Below are positions 39,909 through 47,037 of a stretch of 49,588 nt of DNA, piece by piece (position 1 is the stretch's first letter; the number at the start of each line of letters is the position of its first letter). The stretch covers positions 1-49,588 of the forward strand of contig JARGFS010000004.1 in assembly GCA_029211095.1 (NCBI GenBank), written 5' to 3'. Source of the stretch: a bacterium. GTDB taxonomy: Bacteria > Zixibacteria > MSB-5A5 > GN15 > FEB-12. A program made the position numbers and the translations under genes. The notes beneath the pieces are model-generated. The model worked only from the letters and a program-made list of their open reading frames with translations, had not been told where the DNA came from and searched no databases.

Positions 39909-42122
39909 ATGTCACTTCGCATTAACCACAACATTGCCGCTCTGAACGCGCACAGAAATCTGCAGAACACGAATGAATCTCTGCAGAAATCCATGCAGCG
40001 TCTCTCATCCGGTTTCCGCATCAACCGCGGTGCCGATGATCCTGCCGGCCTTGTTATCTCTGAACAGTTCCGTGCGCAGATTGCCGGTCTTAACCGTGCG
40101 ATCGGTAACTCGGAAGGTTCCATCAGCATGATTCAGACAGCTGAAGGTGCTCTTACAGAAATCAACTCACTGTTGGTTTCCATGAGAGAACTGGCCATTC
40201 ATGCCGCCAACGAAGGCTTTAATGATGCCGACCAGCTGGCTGCCGATCAGGCTGAAATCCAGAACGCGGTCAAGACTATTGATCGTATCGCTGCCAACAC
40301 TCAGTTTGGTACCAAGAAGTTGCTTGATGGCTCCAAAGAAAATGTAGCCACTATCACAACTCAGGATGCTACCACTGAGGCCAGTGTCATTAGCTCCGGC
40401 CTCAGCACCGGCACTCACTATCTGCATGCCGTTAAGACTGCCGATCCAAGTGCCACGCTGAACACCAGCAATCTCGGTATCTCTCTGAACAACACTGATG
40501 GCGATCCTTACAACTTGTCTGAAGGCGTCCATCAGATTGATGTCGTTCAGTCGTCCGGCGTAGCCACCAAGGCTTCCGGAAATATTGGCGTCACCGATGC
40601 CTGGGGTAACGGACTGGAAATCGCCGGCGCCGCTGCCAAAGCGACATTGAAATCTGCCGTTGCATTCAGCTCCGGAAACACCGGAAACGCCGGTTCTTAC
40701 AACTTCTTCGTCCGCTACCAGGACCAGGAAAGCAACAGTGGTAATCCATCTGCTCTGCAGACTCTCTCTGTTGCCATGACGGCCGGTACTACCGGTGCCG
40801 AAGTCACCACCGCCTTGAACAACGCCATCGCCGCCAACTCTGAGCTGGCCGGTAAGATTCAGGCTGTTGCTTCTATCCAGGCTGGTCACGCTACGGCCAA
40901 CTCCGTTTGGTATAGCTTTGAGACTGTCAGCGAAGGCGCACAGTTCTCCATGAAGACGGATGCTTCCAGTTCTTCGGCTACTTTTGCCAACGCTCTCAGC
41001 TTCGCTGATGCTTCGGATCGTGGTGCCTCTCTCGGTACTTTGAATCTGACCACTAACACTGATCAGCAGAACCTTTTGGCTAACGAGACGGTTACTGTAG
41101 CTAACGCTGTCTACACCGATATGGACACTCTGGTTGCCGCTATCAACACTGGTATTGCCGGCGCTACTTATGCCAGCAGTAGCAGTGATATCACGGCCAC
41201 CAAAGTAGATGCCAATCACTTCCAGATCTCGACTGTAGACGAAGGTTCAACCTATTACCTGCAGCTCAACCAGACGGCCGGTGCGACTTCTGATCTGAAT
41301 CGCGCTCTTGGCATGACAGTTGACGCTCAGGCCAATACCGGTGTTGACGCTCTGGTCAACTTTGATGGCTATTCCAACGCTATCAACGATGTCAAGAAGT
41401 CTGCTACCGGAACATTTACTCTGAAGACCGGTGCCGATTCTGATCCGGCCAATCAGGGTACCATGTCAATCATAACGGCTATGGCCAAGTCTGCCACCAA
41501 TGGCACTGGCGTCCTTGCCGGTAATATTCTGGCCGACATTACAGCCACCAAATTCGATATCCAGCTTGACGGCGGAACCAAAACCGCAGCCACAGCCGGA
41601 CAGGATGTCGCAGTATTTAACGCTGATCGCTCTCAGTCGGTCACCGTTCGGTACGGTCTGACTTCCACTGGTGGAAACGCTACTCTGAGCAACACCGATC
41701 AGTCGCTGGTTTTCCAGATTGGCGCCAACGTTGGTCAGACTGCCAGCATTTCGCTTCGCAATATTTCTGCCTCTTCACTGGGCAAGAATCTTGAAGGCAA
41801 TCTGTTTAGCGATCTGTCCAAGATTGATGTCACCACCGTTCAGGGCTCTCAGGATGCGCAGTCAATTATTGATGCTGCCATCAATGAAGTCTCCACAACT
41901 CGTGGTGCCCTCGGTAGCTTCCAGAAGAATACTCTGGAATCTAACTTGAGAAACCTGCGAATCGCCGCTCAGAACCTCACCGCTGCTGAGTCTCAGATTC
42001 GTGACACTGATATGGCTAAAGAGATGTCAGAATTCACCAAGAACCAGATCCTCGTTCAGGCTGGTACTTCGATTCTGGCTCAGGCTAACCAGACCCCGCA
42101 GATGGTCTTGCAGCTGTTCTAA
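39909..42122 (+). CDS. fliC: Flagellin, large
   Basis: Flagellin is the filament subunit. The N-terminal 140 residues ('MSLRINHNIAALNAHRNLQNTNESLQKSMQRLSSGFRINRGADDPAGL') and the last 90 ('SNLRNLRIAAQNLTAAESQIRDTDMAKEMSEFTKNQILVQAGTSILAQAN') are strongly conserved D0/D1 helices. The 500-residue centre is Ala/Thr/Ser/Asn-rich and has no recognised domain, giving 737 residues against about 500 in E. coli. Many Ser/Thr residues provide possible O-glycosylation sites. The gene has its own sigma28 promoter, a long leader and a strong ribosome-binding site. fliD and fliS follow. Confidence 0.96.
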   Translation: MSLRINHNIAALNAHRNLQNTNESLQKSMQRLSSGFRINRGADDPAGLVISEQFRAQIAGLNRAIGNSEGSISMIQTAEGALTEINSLLVSMRELAIHAANEGFNDADQLAADQAEIQNAVKTIDRIAANTQFGTKKLLDGSKENVATITTQDATTEASVISSGLSTGTHYLHAVKTADPSATLNTSNLGISLNNTDGDPYNLSEGVHQIDVVQSSGVATKASGNIGVTDAWGNGLEIAGAAAKATLKSAVAFSSGNTGNAGSYNFFVRYQDQESNSGNPSALQTLSVAMTAGTTGAEVTTALNNAIAANSELAGKIQAVASIQAGHATANSVWYSFETVSEGAQFSMKTDASSSSATFANALSFADASDRGASLGTLNLTTNTDQQNLLANETVTVANAVYTDMDTLVAAINTGIAGATYASSSSDITATKVDANHFQISTVDEGSTYYLQLNQTAGATSDLNRALGMTVDAQANTGVDALVNFDGYSNAINDVKKSATGTFTLKTGADSDPANQGTMSIITAMAKSATNGTGVLAGNILADITATKFDIQLDGGTKTAATAGQDVAVFNADRSQSVTVRYGLTSTGGNATLSNTDQSLVFQIGANVGQTASISLRNISASSLGKNLEGNLFSDLSKIDVTTVQGSQDAQSIIDAAINEVSTTRGALGSFQKNTLESNLRNLRIAAQNLTAAESQIRDTDMAKEMSEFTKNQILVQAGTSILAQANQTPQMVLQLF

Positions 42123-42135
42123 AGCCGATAATTAT

Positions 42136-42165
42136 GTTTGGAGGGAGGTCATTCTCCCTCCAAAC
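42136..42165 (+). terminator. Strong stem-loop between fliC and fliD
   Basis: A perfect 12-bp stem (42136-42147 with 42154-42165, loop GTCATT) starts 14 bases after the fliC stop. There is no T-tract, so it may protect the abundant fliC message from 3' decay or reduce read-through to fliD rather than act as a full terminator. Confidence 0.7.
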
Positions 42166-42212
42166 AGCTAAACAGGAATAGACATTGATGTCGATCACTA
42201 CAGAGGAGTAAG

Positions 42213-44552
42213 ATGGCAGGCTTTAATTCCATATCAGGCTTAAATTCCGGGCTCGACACTCCCGGAATCATTGACGCCATCATGGCGTTTGAACGTCGCA
42301 ACACTAATCTCCTCGAAGAACAACAGGTTATAAAGCAGGCCACAATTACCGCCCTGCAATCGCTTCAGGCAAAATTCTTTGCCCTCAATTCACAACTGGG
42401 ACAACTCAAACTTGGATCGACCTTTGAACAGGGGACGGTTAGCTCTTCGGACAAAAACGTTCTATCAGCTTCGGCCAACGGAAGAGTACCGACCGGCAGT
42501 TATGATCTTAGAGTTTTGCAGTTGGCCAGTAATCACCAGATTGCCAGCCAGGGTTTTAGCTCGATAGATGAGAGCCTGTTTGGTAGTGGTGACATCAAAA
42601 TTACGGTTGGAAACGGATCAGAACAGGTTGTCACGGTAGGATCGGACAACAACAGCCTCAAAGGAATCAAGAACGCTATCAATGACGCGCGAATCGGGGT
42701 GACAGCTACGATCGTAAATGATGGCTCATCTTCGGACCCTTACCGGCTCATTCTTACCGGTGACAGTACCGGGGTTGCAAACAAAATTACAATCAACTCT
42801 AGCCTGATCGGGGGAGAGAACCTCAACTACAGCACTGCAACCTTTGGTAGTCCGGAGTCAGTAGTGATGAACACCGGCTCCAGTTCACAAGTCTCGCTGG
42901 GAGCAAGTGCCGCCTTCACCGGGAATGAAAATAAAATCTTTACATTCACAGTCCAGGGAACCGGAGAACAGACGATAGGCTCTGACAATATTACTATTAC
43001 CTGGTCCGATGGCGTGAATCCGGAACAGTCAATTGTGGTGACTCAGGCTGATACGGAAGTTGAATTGGTAGGAGCGGGGGCCGATGGGCTCAAGCTCTCC
43101 TTCGCGGCAGGCACTCTCACTGCCGATGACACTTTTCAGATTGCAACTTTTGCGCCGCTACTTCAAGAGGCGTCCGATGCTAAGCTCGCGGTAGGATCAA
43201 CCGGTGGAAGTGGCTCGCCCATCACGGTGACTTCGGCAACAAATACTTTCAACGATGTCATCGGCGGCGTTACCCTGAACGCCAACGGGATCAGCGAAAC
43301 AGGAACGAGTGTGAAGGTCAAGACCGATCTTGATGTTTCCGCTATCAAATCAAAAATTCAGGGATTCCTGGACGCCTTCAACGAAATTAACGAATATATT
43401 GATAAGCAGAATGCTTATACCCAAGATTCAGACTCGGCCCCGCCTCTATTTGGGGACTTTACTGTCTGGAATCTGCAGAATTCGCTCAGAAAGACCTTAA
43501 GTTCGGCTGTCAAAGGGCTGGACTCAAAATATAATCAACTGGCCACGCTGGGTATTCGGAGCAACGCCGAAGGAAACCTGACCATCAAAGACAGCTCTCG
43601 GTTAGAAACGGCTCTTCGCGAAAATCTGGATGATGTCATAAACCTCTTTACCGATGCCGGCAATTCCAGCAATGCCAATATCGAGTTTATCTCCTCCGCC
43701 TCCGCTACAGTAGCCGGACAGAACTACGCTGTAAACATCACTCAGCCCCCCACCCACGGTGGATATCGAGGCGCGGGTCTCAGCGACCCAGCCACGACAC
43801 CGATTACATTGGACGCTACCAACAACCGGCTGAAGTTGAAAATCGATGCGATTGTGTCCGATGAAATCGCTCTTGACCAGCGGGAGTACACCACCTATGC
43901 AGAATTGGTTGCGGAACTACAGAGCAAAATAGATAACGATGACAAGATCGGTTCTCTCGGCGTGGAAGTAAAATGGGTGGAGACCGGAGCCGGGAGTGGC
44001 TACCTGGAATTGGTAAGTCCCAATTACGGCGAGACCTCCAAAATAGAATTGATCAGCTCAATCTCAAACACGGCATATTCTGTGCTCGGTCTGGCTACCG
44101 GCACTCAGGTGGCCGGTAAAAATGTGGCCGGGACCATCAATGGCGAAGCCGCCACAGGCAATGGTGTCCTTCTTACCGGAGACGAAGACAACAAGACCAC
44201 GGCCGGACTCAAATTGAAAATACTACTTGATGAAGCTGATGTCGGAGACGGCGCCGAGGGTACCATATATGTTACCAAGGGTGTGGCCTCGCAGCTCAAT
44301 GATCTGGTCAAGAGCTACACGGCTTCAAAGGACGGGATTCTGGACCGGCGTATTTCCAGTTTCCAGGCCCAAATTGACTATCTCTCAAAACGGGTCGCGG
44401 AAAATGACAAGTATTTGAGTCTGAGGCGGGAGTCTCTGACGCGGCAATACTATGAAATGGAACTCGCCCTGGGAGAGCTCAATAGCCAGAGTTCTTTCCT
44501 GACCTCACAATTGGATAGCATCAATATGAACTGGAAATTCAATCAGAAATAA
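42213..44552 (+). CDS. fliD: Filament cap protein FliD (HAP2)
   Basis: The 779-residue protein begins with 'GFNSISGLNSGLDTPGIIDAIMAFERRNTNLLEEQQ' and has 'GSYDLRVLQLASNHQIASQGF', the N-terminal FliD domain. The C-terminal FliD domain includes 'VKGLDSKYNQLATLGIRSNAEGNLTIKDSSRLETALREN' and a final coiled coil 'LDRRISSFQAQIDYLSKRVAENDKYLSLRRESLTRQYYEME'. It is considerably longer than E. coli FliD (468), fitting the large flagellin whose folding it caps. GAGGAG before the ATG is the ribosome-binding site. Confidence 0.95.
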   Translation: MAGFNSISGLNSGLDTPGIIDAIMAFERRNTNLLEEQQVIKQATITALQSLQAKFFALNSQLGQLKLGSTFEQGTVSSSDKNVLSASANGRVPTGSYDLRVLQLASNHQIASQGFSSIDESLFGSGDIKITVGNGSEQVVTVGSDNNSLKGIKNAINDARIGVTATIVNDGSSSDPYRLILTGDSTGVANKITINSSLIGGENLNYSTATFGSPESVVMNTGSSSQVSLGASAAFTGNENKIFTFTVQGTGEQTIGSDNITITWSDGVNPEQSIVVTQADTEVELVGAGADGLKLSFAAGTLTADDTFQIATFAPLLQEASDAKLAVGSTGGSGSPITVTSATNTFNDVIGGVTLNANGISETGTSVKVKTDLDVSAIKSKIQGFLDAFNEINEYIDKQNAYTQDSDSAPPLFGDFTVWNLQNSLRKTLSSAVKGLDSKYNQLATLGIRSNAEGNLTIKDSSRLETALRENLDDVINLFTDAGNSSNANIEFISSASATVAGQNYAVNITQPPTHGGYRGAGLSDPATTPITLDATNNRLKLKIDAIVSDEIALDQREYTTYAELVAELQSKIDNDDKIGSLGVEVKWVETGAGSGYLELVSPNYGETSKIELISSISNTAYSVLGLATGTQVAGKNVAGTINGEAATGNGVLLTGDEDNKTTAGLKLKILLDEADVGDGAEGTIYVTKGVASQLNDLVKSYTASKDGILDRRISSFQAQIDYLSKRVAENDKYLSLRRESLTRQYYEMELALGELNSQSSFLTSQLDSINMNWKFNQK

Positions 44553-44583
44553 AATATAACAATAGGACTCAAAGAGGAATAAC

Positions 44584-45021
44584 ATGGACGCTAAGCTGAA
44601 CACCTATCGGACAATAGATACGCTGGGTAAATCACAAATTGACCTGATTCTAAAAGTATACGACGGGGCGCTCAACGAATACCGGTCCAGCCGAGAGGCG
44701 GCTGAGAAAGAAGAGTATCACAACCTTCGCCCTCATCTGGAAAAAGCGGCCAAGTTCATCACTCATTTGTACACCACTCTGGACCCGAAAAAAGGGGGAG
44801 AGATTGCCGCCAATCTGGGGCAGTTGTACGCCCATATCCTGGGACTAACCGACCAGGTCGCGGCCACCAAAGAAATCAAAGTAATTGACGATATTATAAG
44901 CATACTGGAAAACCTCAGAGAAGGTTGGGCCGGTTTGAAACAACAGGAGGCAGACTTGGACAGTTCCGATTCCGAACGGGAATTGACACCGGAAACGGCC
45001 GAGTTTGCCATCACTGGCTGA
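44584..45021 (+). CDS. fliS: Flagellin export chaperone FliS
   Basis: FliS binds the C-terminus of flagellin and prevents premature polymerisation. The 145-residue helical protein has 'YRTIDTLGKSQIDLILKVYDGALNEYRSSREAAEKEEY', 'ITHLYTTLDPKKGGEIAANLGQLYAHILGLTDQ' and 'IDDIISILENLREGWAGL', a clear FliS pattern. GAGG precedes the ATG by six bases. It follows fliD. Confidence 0.94.
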   Translation: MDAKLNTYRTIDTLGKSQIDLILKVYDGALNEYRSSREAAEKEEYHNLRPHLEKAAKFITHLYTTLDPKKGGEIAANLGQLYAHILGLTDQVAATKEIKVIDDIISILENLREGWAGLKQQEADLDSSDSERELTPETAEFAITG

Positions 45022-45034
45022 AGATAGGATCGAT

Positions 45035-45490
45035 ATGGACTTAAAAGACATCAATGAATTGGAAAGAGAACTGATTTTCATTCTCAAGGAAGAGTACTCG
45101 TTTTATCAGTCGCTCTATATCATACTGGACAAACAGCGTGACCAGATCAAATTCAGTCGAGATGACAACCTTCTTGATCTCTACTCGGAGATTGAACGCT
45201 GTCATCGCCGGATCAGACGTTCCGAAGAAAAAGTGGCCGCTATTCGGGATCGTAATCCCAAGTTGTTCAAGATGGCCTCGGTACTTCCGGGAGTCAAGAA
45301 ACTGATTAATAGCATTGCCACACTGATAAAGAAAAATGTCAAGTTGGTCGATGAGAGCGAGATTTATATCAAAGATCGCTATGATCGGATCAAAGAAGAG
45401 ATGGGTGAGCTGAAAAACAGCGAAAAGATTCTGCAGTACATTGGCACAGACGCATCCCCGTCGCCGCAATTTGTAGATGGTAAACAGTAG
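45035..45490 (+). CDS. Second FlgN-like / FliT-position chaperone
   Basis: The 151-residue protein is helical: 'LERELIFILKEEYSFYQSLYIILDKQRDQIKFSRDDNLLDLYSEIERCHRRIRRSEEKV' resembles the FlgN fold, with a second helical half ending in 'SEKILQYIG'. It is in the place where FliT, the FliD chaperone, is usually encoded (after fliS). It may therefore serve FliD, while the gene at 30385 serves FlgK/FlgL. ATG 45035 is chosen. An upstream start at 45005 would overlap fliS. Confidence 0.7.
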   Translation: MDLKDINELERELIFILKEEYSFYQSLYIILDKQRDQIKFSRDDNLLDLYSEIERCHRRIRRSEEKVAAIRDRNPKLFKMASVLPGVKKLINSIATLIKKNVKLVDESEIYIKDRYDRIKEEMGELKNSEKILQYIGTDASPSPQFVDGKQ

Positions 45491-45549
45491 TCTAAGAGAA
45501 AACCCGTACAACCACCGGGCGCCTTTAATTGGAAGTGGAAGGTGGAATG

Positions 45550-45861
45550 ATGGAAATAGGACCAGTGAAAAAAAATGCTCTACTGAGCACTCAGCCCAGG
45601 CAGGAGAACAGAGAAGCTAAGACAGAACAGCCAGCCAGGAAGACGGACACCGTCTCCATTTCACTGCAAGCCAGGAAGAGATTGGCCGAACTGGCCGACA
45701 GCTCCCGGCCGCTGGCACCGGAACAAGCAAACACCGAATCTGATGGGGATGCAACGCGTCTTGATCTGATTCGGGCGAGAATCGCCGACGGGTTCTACAG
45801 CCGAGAGGATGTTAGGGCCATGATAGCGGACAAACTGACCGGGCATTTGGGAGAAGAATAA
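45550..45861 (+). CDS. flgM: FlgM-like anti-sigma28 factor
   Basis: The 103-residue protein has a disordered, charged N-terminal half and the FlgM-like signature: 'DTVSISLQARKRLAEL' in the middle and 'RLDLIRARIADGFYSREDVRAMIADKL' at the end, corresponding to the sigma28-binding helices of FlgM. FlgM holds sigma28 until the hook is complete and FlgM is exported. The sigma28-type promoter before fliC supports the call, though the sigma28 gene is not in the window. ATG 45547 and TTG 45529 are alternative starts. Confidence 0.8.
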   Translation: MEIGPVKKNALLSTQPRQENREAKTEQPARKTDTVSISLQARKRLAELADSSRPLAPEQANTESDGDATRLDLIRARIADGFYSREDVRAMIADKLTGHLGEE

Positions 45862-45869
45862 GAGATTTT

Positions 45870-46754
45870 ATGGAATTAGCCGCAATTGACAACAAAGTAA
45901 AGCAGGTCGTCTCCAATATCCGCAATCTGCCCACGCCGCCGATTGTCTTTCACCAGATTCAGAAGGTGATGAGCAACCCGGACGTGTCTGCTTCGCAAAT
46001 CGCCAACATTCTCGCCGAAGACCCGGCCATGTCGGTCAAAGTCTTAAAGCTGACCAACTCCGCCTTTTACGGTCTGGCCAGGGAAGTAGACTCGGTCAAA
46101 CATGCTGTTGTAATAGTTGGCATAGAAGCAATCAAGAATTTAGTGCTGTCCGCCTCTGTTCTGGGAATGTTTAAGTCCGATCAGATCGACCAGGAATTTA
46201 TGGATCGTCACTGGCGGCATTCGTTGGCTACGGGGTTCTGCTGTCGATTGCTGGCCCAGAAAGTAAAGTCGCGCGGATTCTTGAATCCGGATTCTGCCTT
46301 TTCTGCCGGTTTGCTGCATGATATAGGAAAGATCGTAATCAGCTGCTTCCTCCCTGAGGAATTCAAGCAGTTCCGGGAAGCACGGGAGAGCGATCAAATA
46401 GCTCCGGACTTCATGGTTGAACAGAGAACTATCGGGTTTGACCATGCTCAAGTTGGCGGCGTCCTGACACTGCAGTGGAAACTCCCTCAGAAACTTACTG
46501 AGGCAATCGCTTTTCACCATAATCCAACCAAGTCCGGCGAAGAGGAGCCAATGACCTATCTGCTCAGTTTGGGCAACTTCATAGCCAAAAAAACTCTCTA
46601 CTCTGATGAAGAAGAACACCTTGTTGGGGCAGTTGATTCCGACGTTATTGAGTTCTTTGGGTTCGAAGAATCTGATATCGAGGGATTTTCCGATCAGCTG
46701 CGGGAAGAGTATGGAAAAGCGGAGACATTCCTTCAGATTGCCGGAATGGGTTAA
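45870..46754 (+). CDS. HDOD-domain signalling protein
   Basis: The 294-residue protein is a single HDOD domain: 'LPTPPIVFHQIQKVMSNPDVSASQIANILAEDPAMSVKVLKLTNSAFYG', 'HAVVIVGIEAIKNLVLSASVLGMF', and an intact His-Asp pair H150-D151 in 'AGLLHDIGKIV'. HDOD proteins are regulatory, often tied to motility, chemotaxis or cyclic nucleotide signalling, without proven catalysis in most cases. It starts nine bases after the FlgM-like gene, so it probably belongs to the late flagellar operon. Confidence 0.88.
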   Translation: MELAAIDNKVKQVVSNIRNLPTPPIVFHQIQKVMSNPDVSASQIANILAEDPAMSVKVLKLTNSAFYGLAREVDSVKHAVVIVGIEAIKNLVLSASVLGMFKSDQIDQEFMDRHWRHSLATGFCCRLLAQKVKSRGFLNPDSAFSAGLLHDIGKIVISCFLPEEFKQFREARESDQIAPDFMVEQRTIGFDHAQVGGVLTLQWKLPQKLTEAIAFHHNPTKSGEEEPMTYLLSLGNFIAKKTLYSDEEEHLVGAVDSDVIEFFGFEESDIEGFSDQLREEYGKAETFLQIAGMG

Positions 46755-46830
46755 TCGGCCGAACAGACACAGCTCAAAAGCATCTGGCAGACAACGGCTT
46801 GTATAAGATTGCCCGGTTTCAAAATTGATC

Positions 46831-46859
46831 TTGACAATTCACAACCCTCCCTATATTAT
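46831..46859 (+). promoter_or_regulatory. Promoter of tRNA-Val
   Basis: TTGACA (46831-46836) and TATTAT (46854-46859) are 17 bases apart, an almost perfect sigma70 promoter, 37 bases before the tRNA. Confidence 0.85.
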
Positions 46860-46895
46860 ATACAGCTCTGACGAGCGGCTAAGATATTGTTAGTT

Positions 46896-46972
46896 GGGCG
46901 ATTAGCTCAGATGGTTAGAGTACTTGCTTGACATGCAAGGGGTCACTGGTTCAATTCCAGTATCGCCCACCA
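46896..46972 (+). tRNA. tRNA-Val (anticodon GAC)
   Basis: A 77-base cloverleaf with acceptor stem GGGCGAT/ATCGCCC, anticodon loop TTGACAT giving anticodon GAC (reads GUC/GUU valine codons), T-arm loop GTTCAATTC, and an encoded 3' CCA at 46970-46972. The other tRNA of the window does not encode CCA. Confidence 0.96.
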
Positions 46973-46983
46973 TTTTTAATTAA

Positions 46984-47020
46984 GCGGATCGCGCCGGTTT
47001 CCCCGGTGATCCGCCCTTTG
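46984..47020 (+). terminator. Strong hairpin between tRNA-Val and thrS
   Basis: GCGGATC (46984-46990) pairs with GATCCGC (47008-47014), and an inner CCGG (46994-46997) pairs with CCGG (47003-47006). The T-tract is poor (CCTTTGATTTT). It may end the tRNA transcript or act in the thrS leader, since the thrS start lies only 24 bases further on. Confidence 0.55.
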
Positions 47021-47037
47021 ATTTTGTGAAAGAACCG

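Noticed and set aside
39680-39925. 81-codon plus-strand frame in the fliC leader
   Set aside because: It contains the sigma28 promoter and overlaps the fliC start; composition is Arg/Lys/Asn-rich without motifs, so it is best seen as non-coding leader.
40167-41219. 350-codon open frame on the minus strand inside fliC
   Set aside because: It lies opposite a certain flagellin gene, has low-complexity Gly/Ser/Val content that mirrors the coding strand, and has no ribosome-binding site or known motif.
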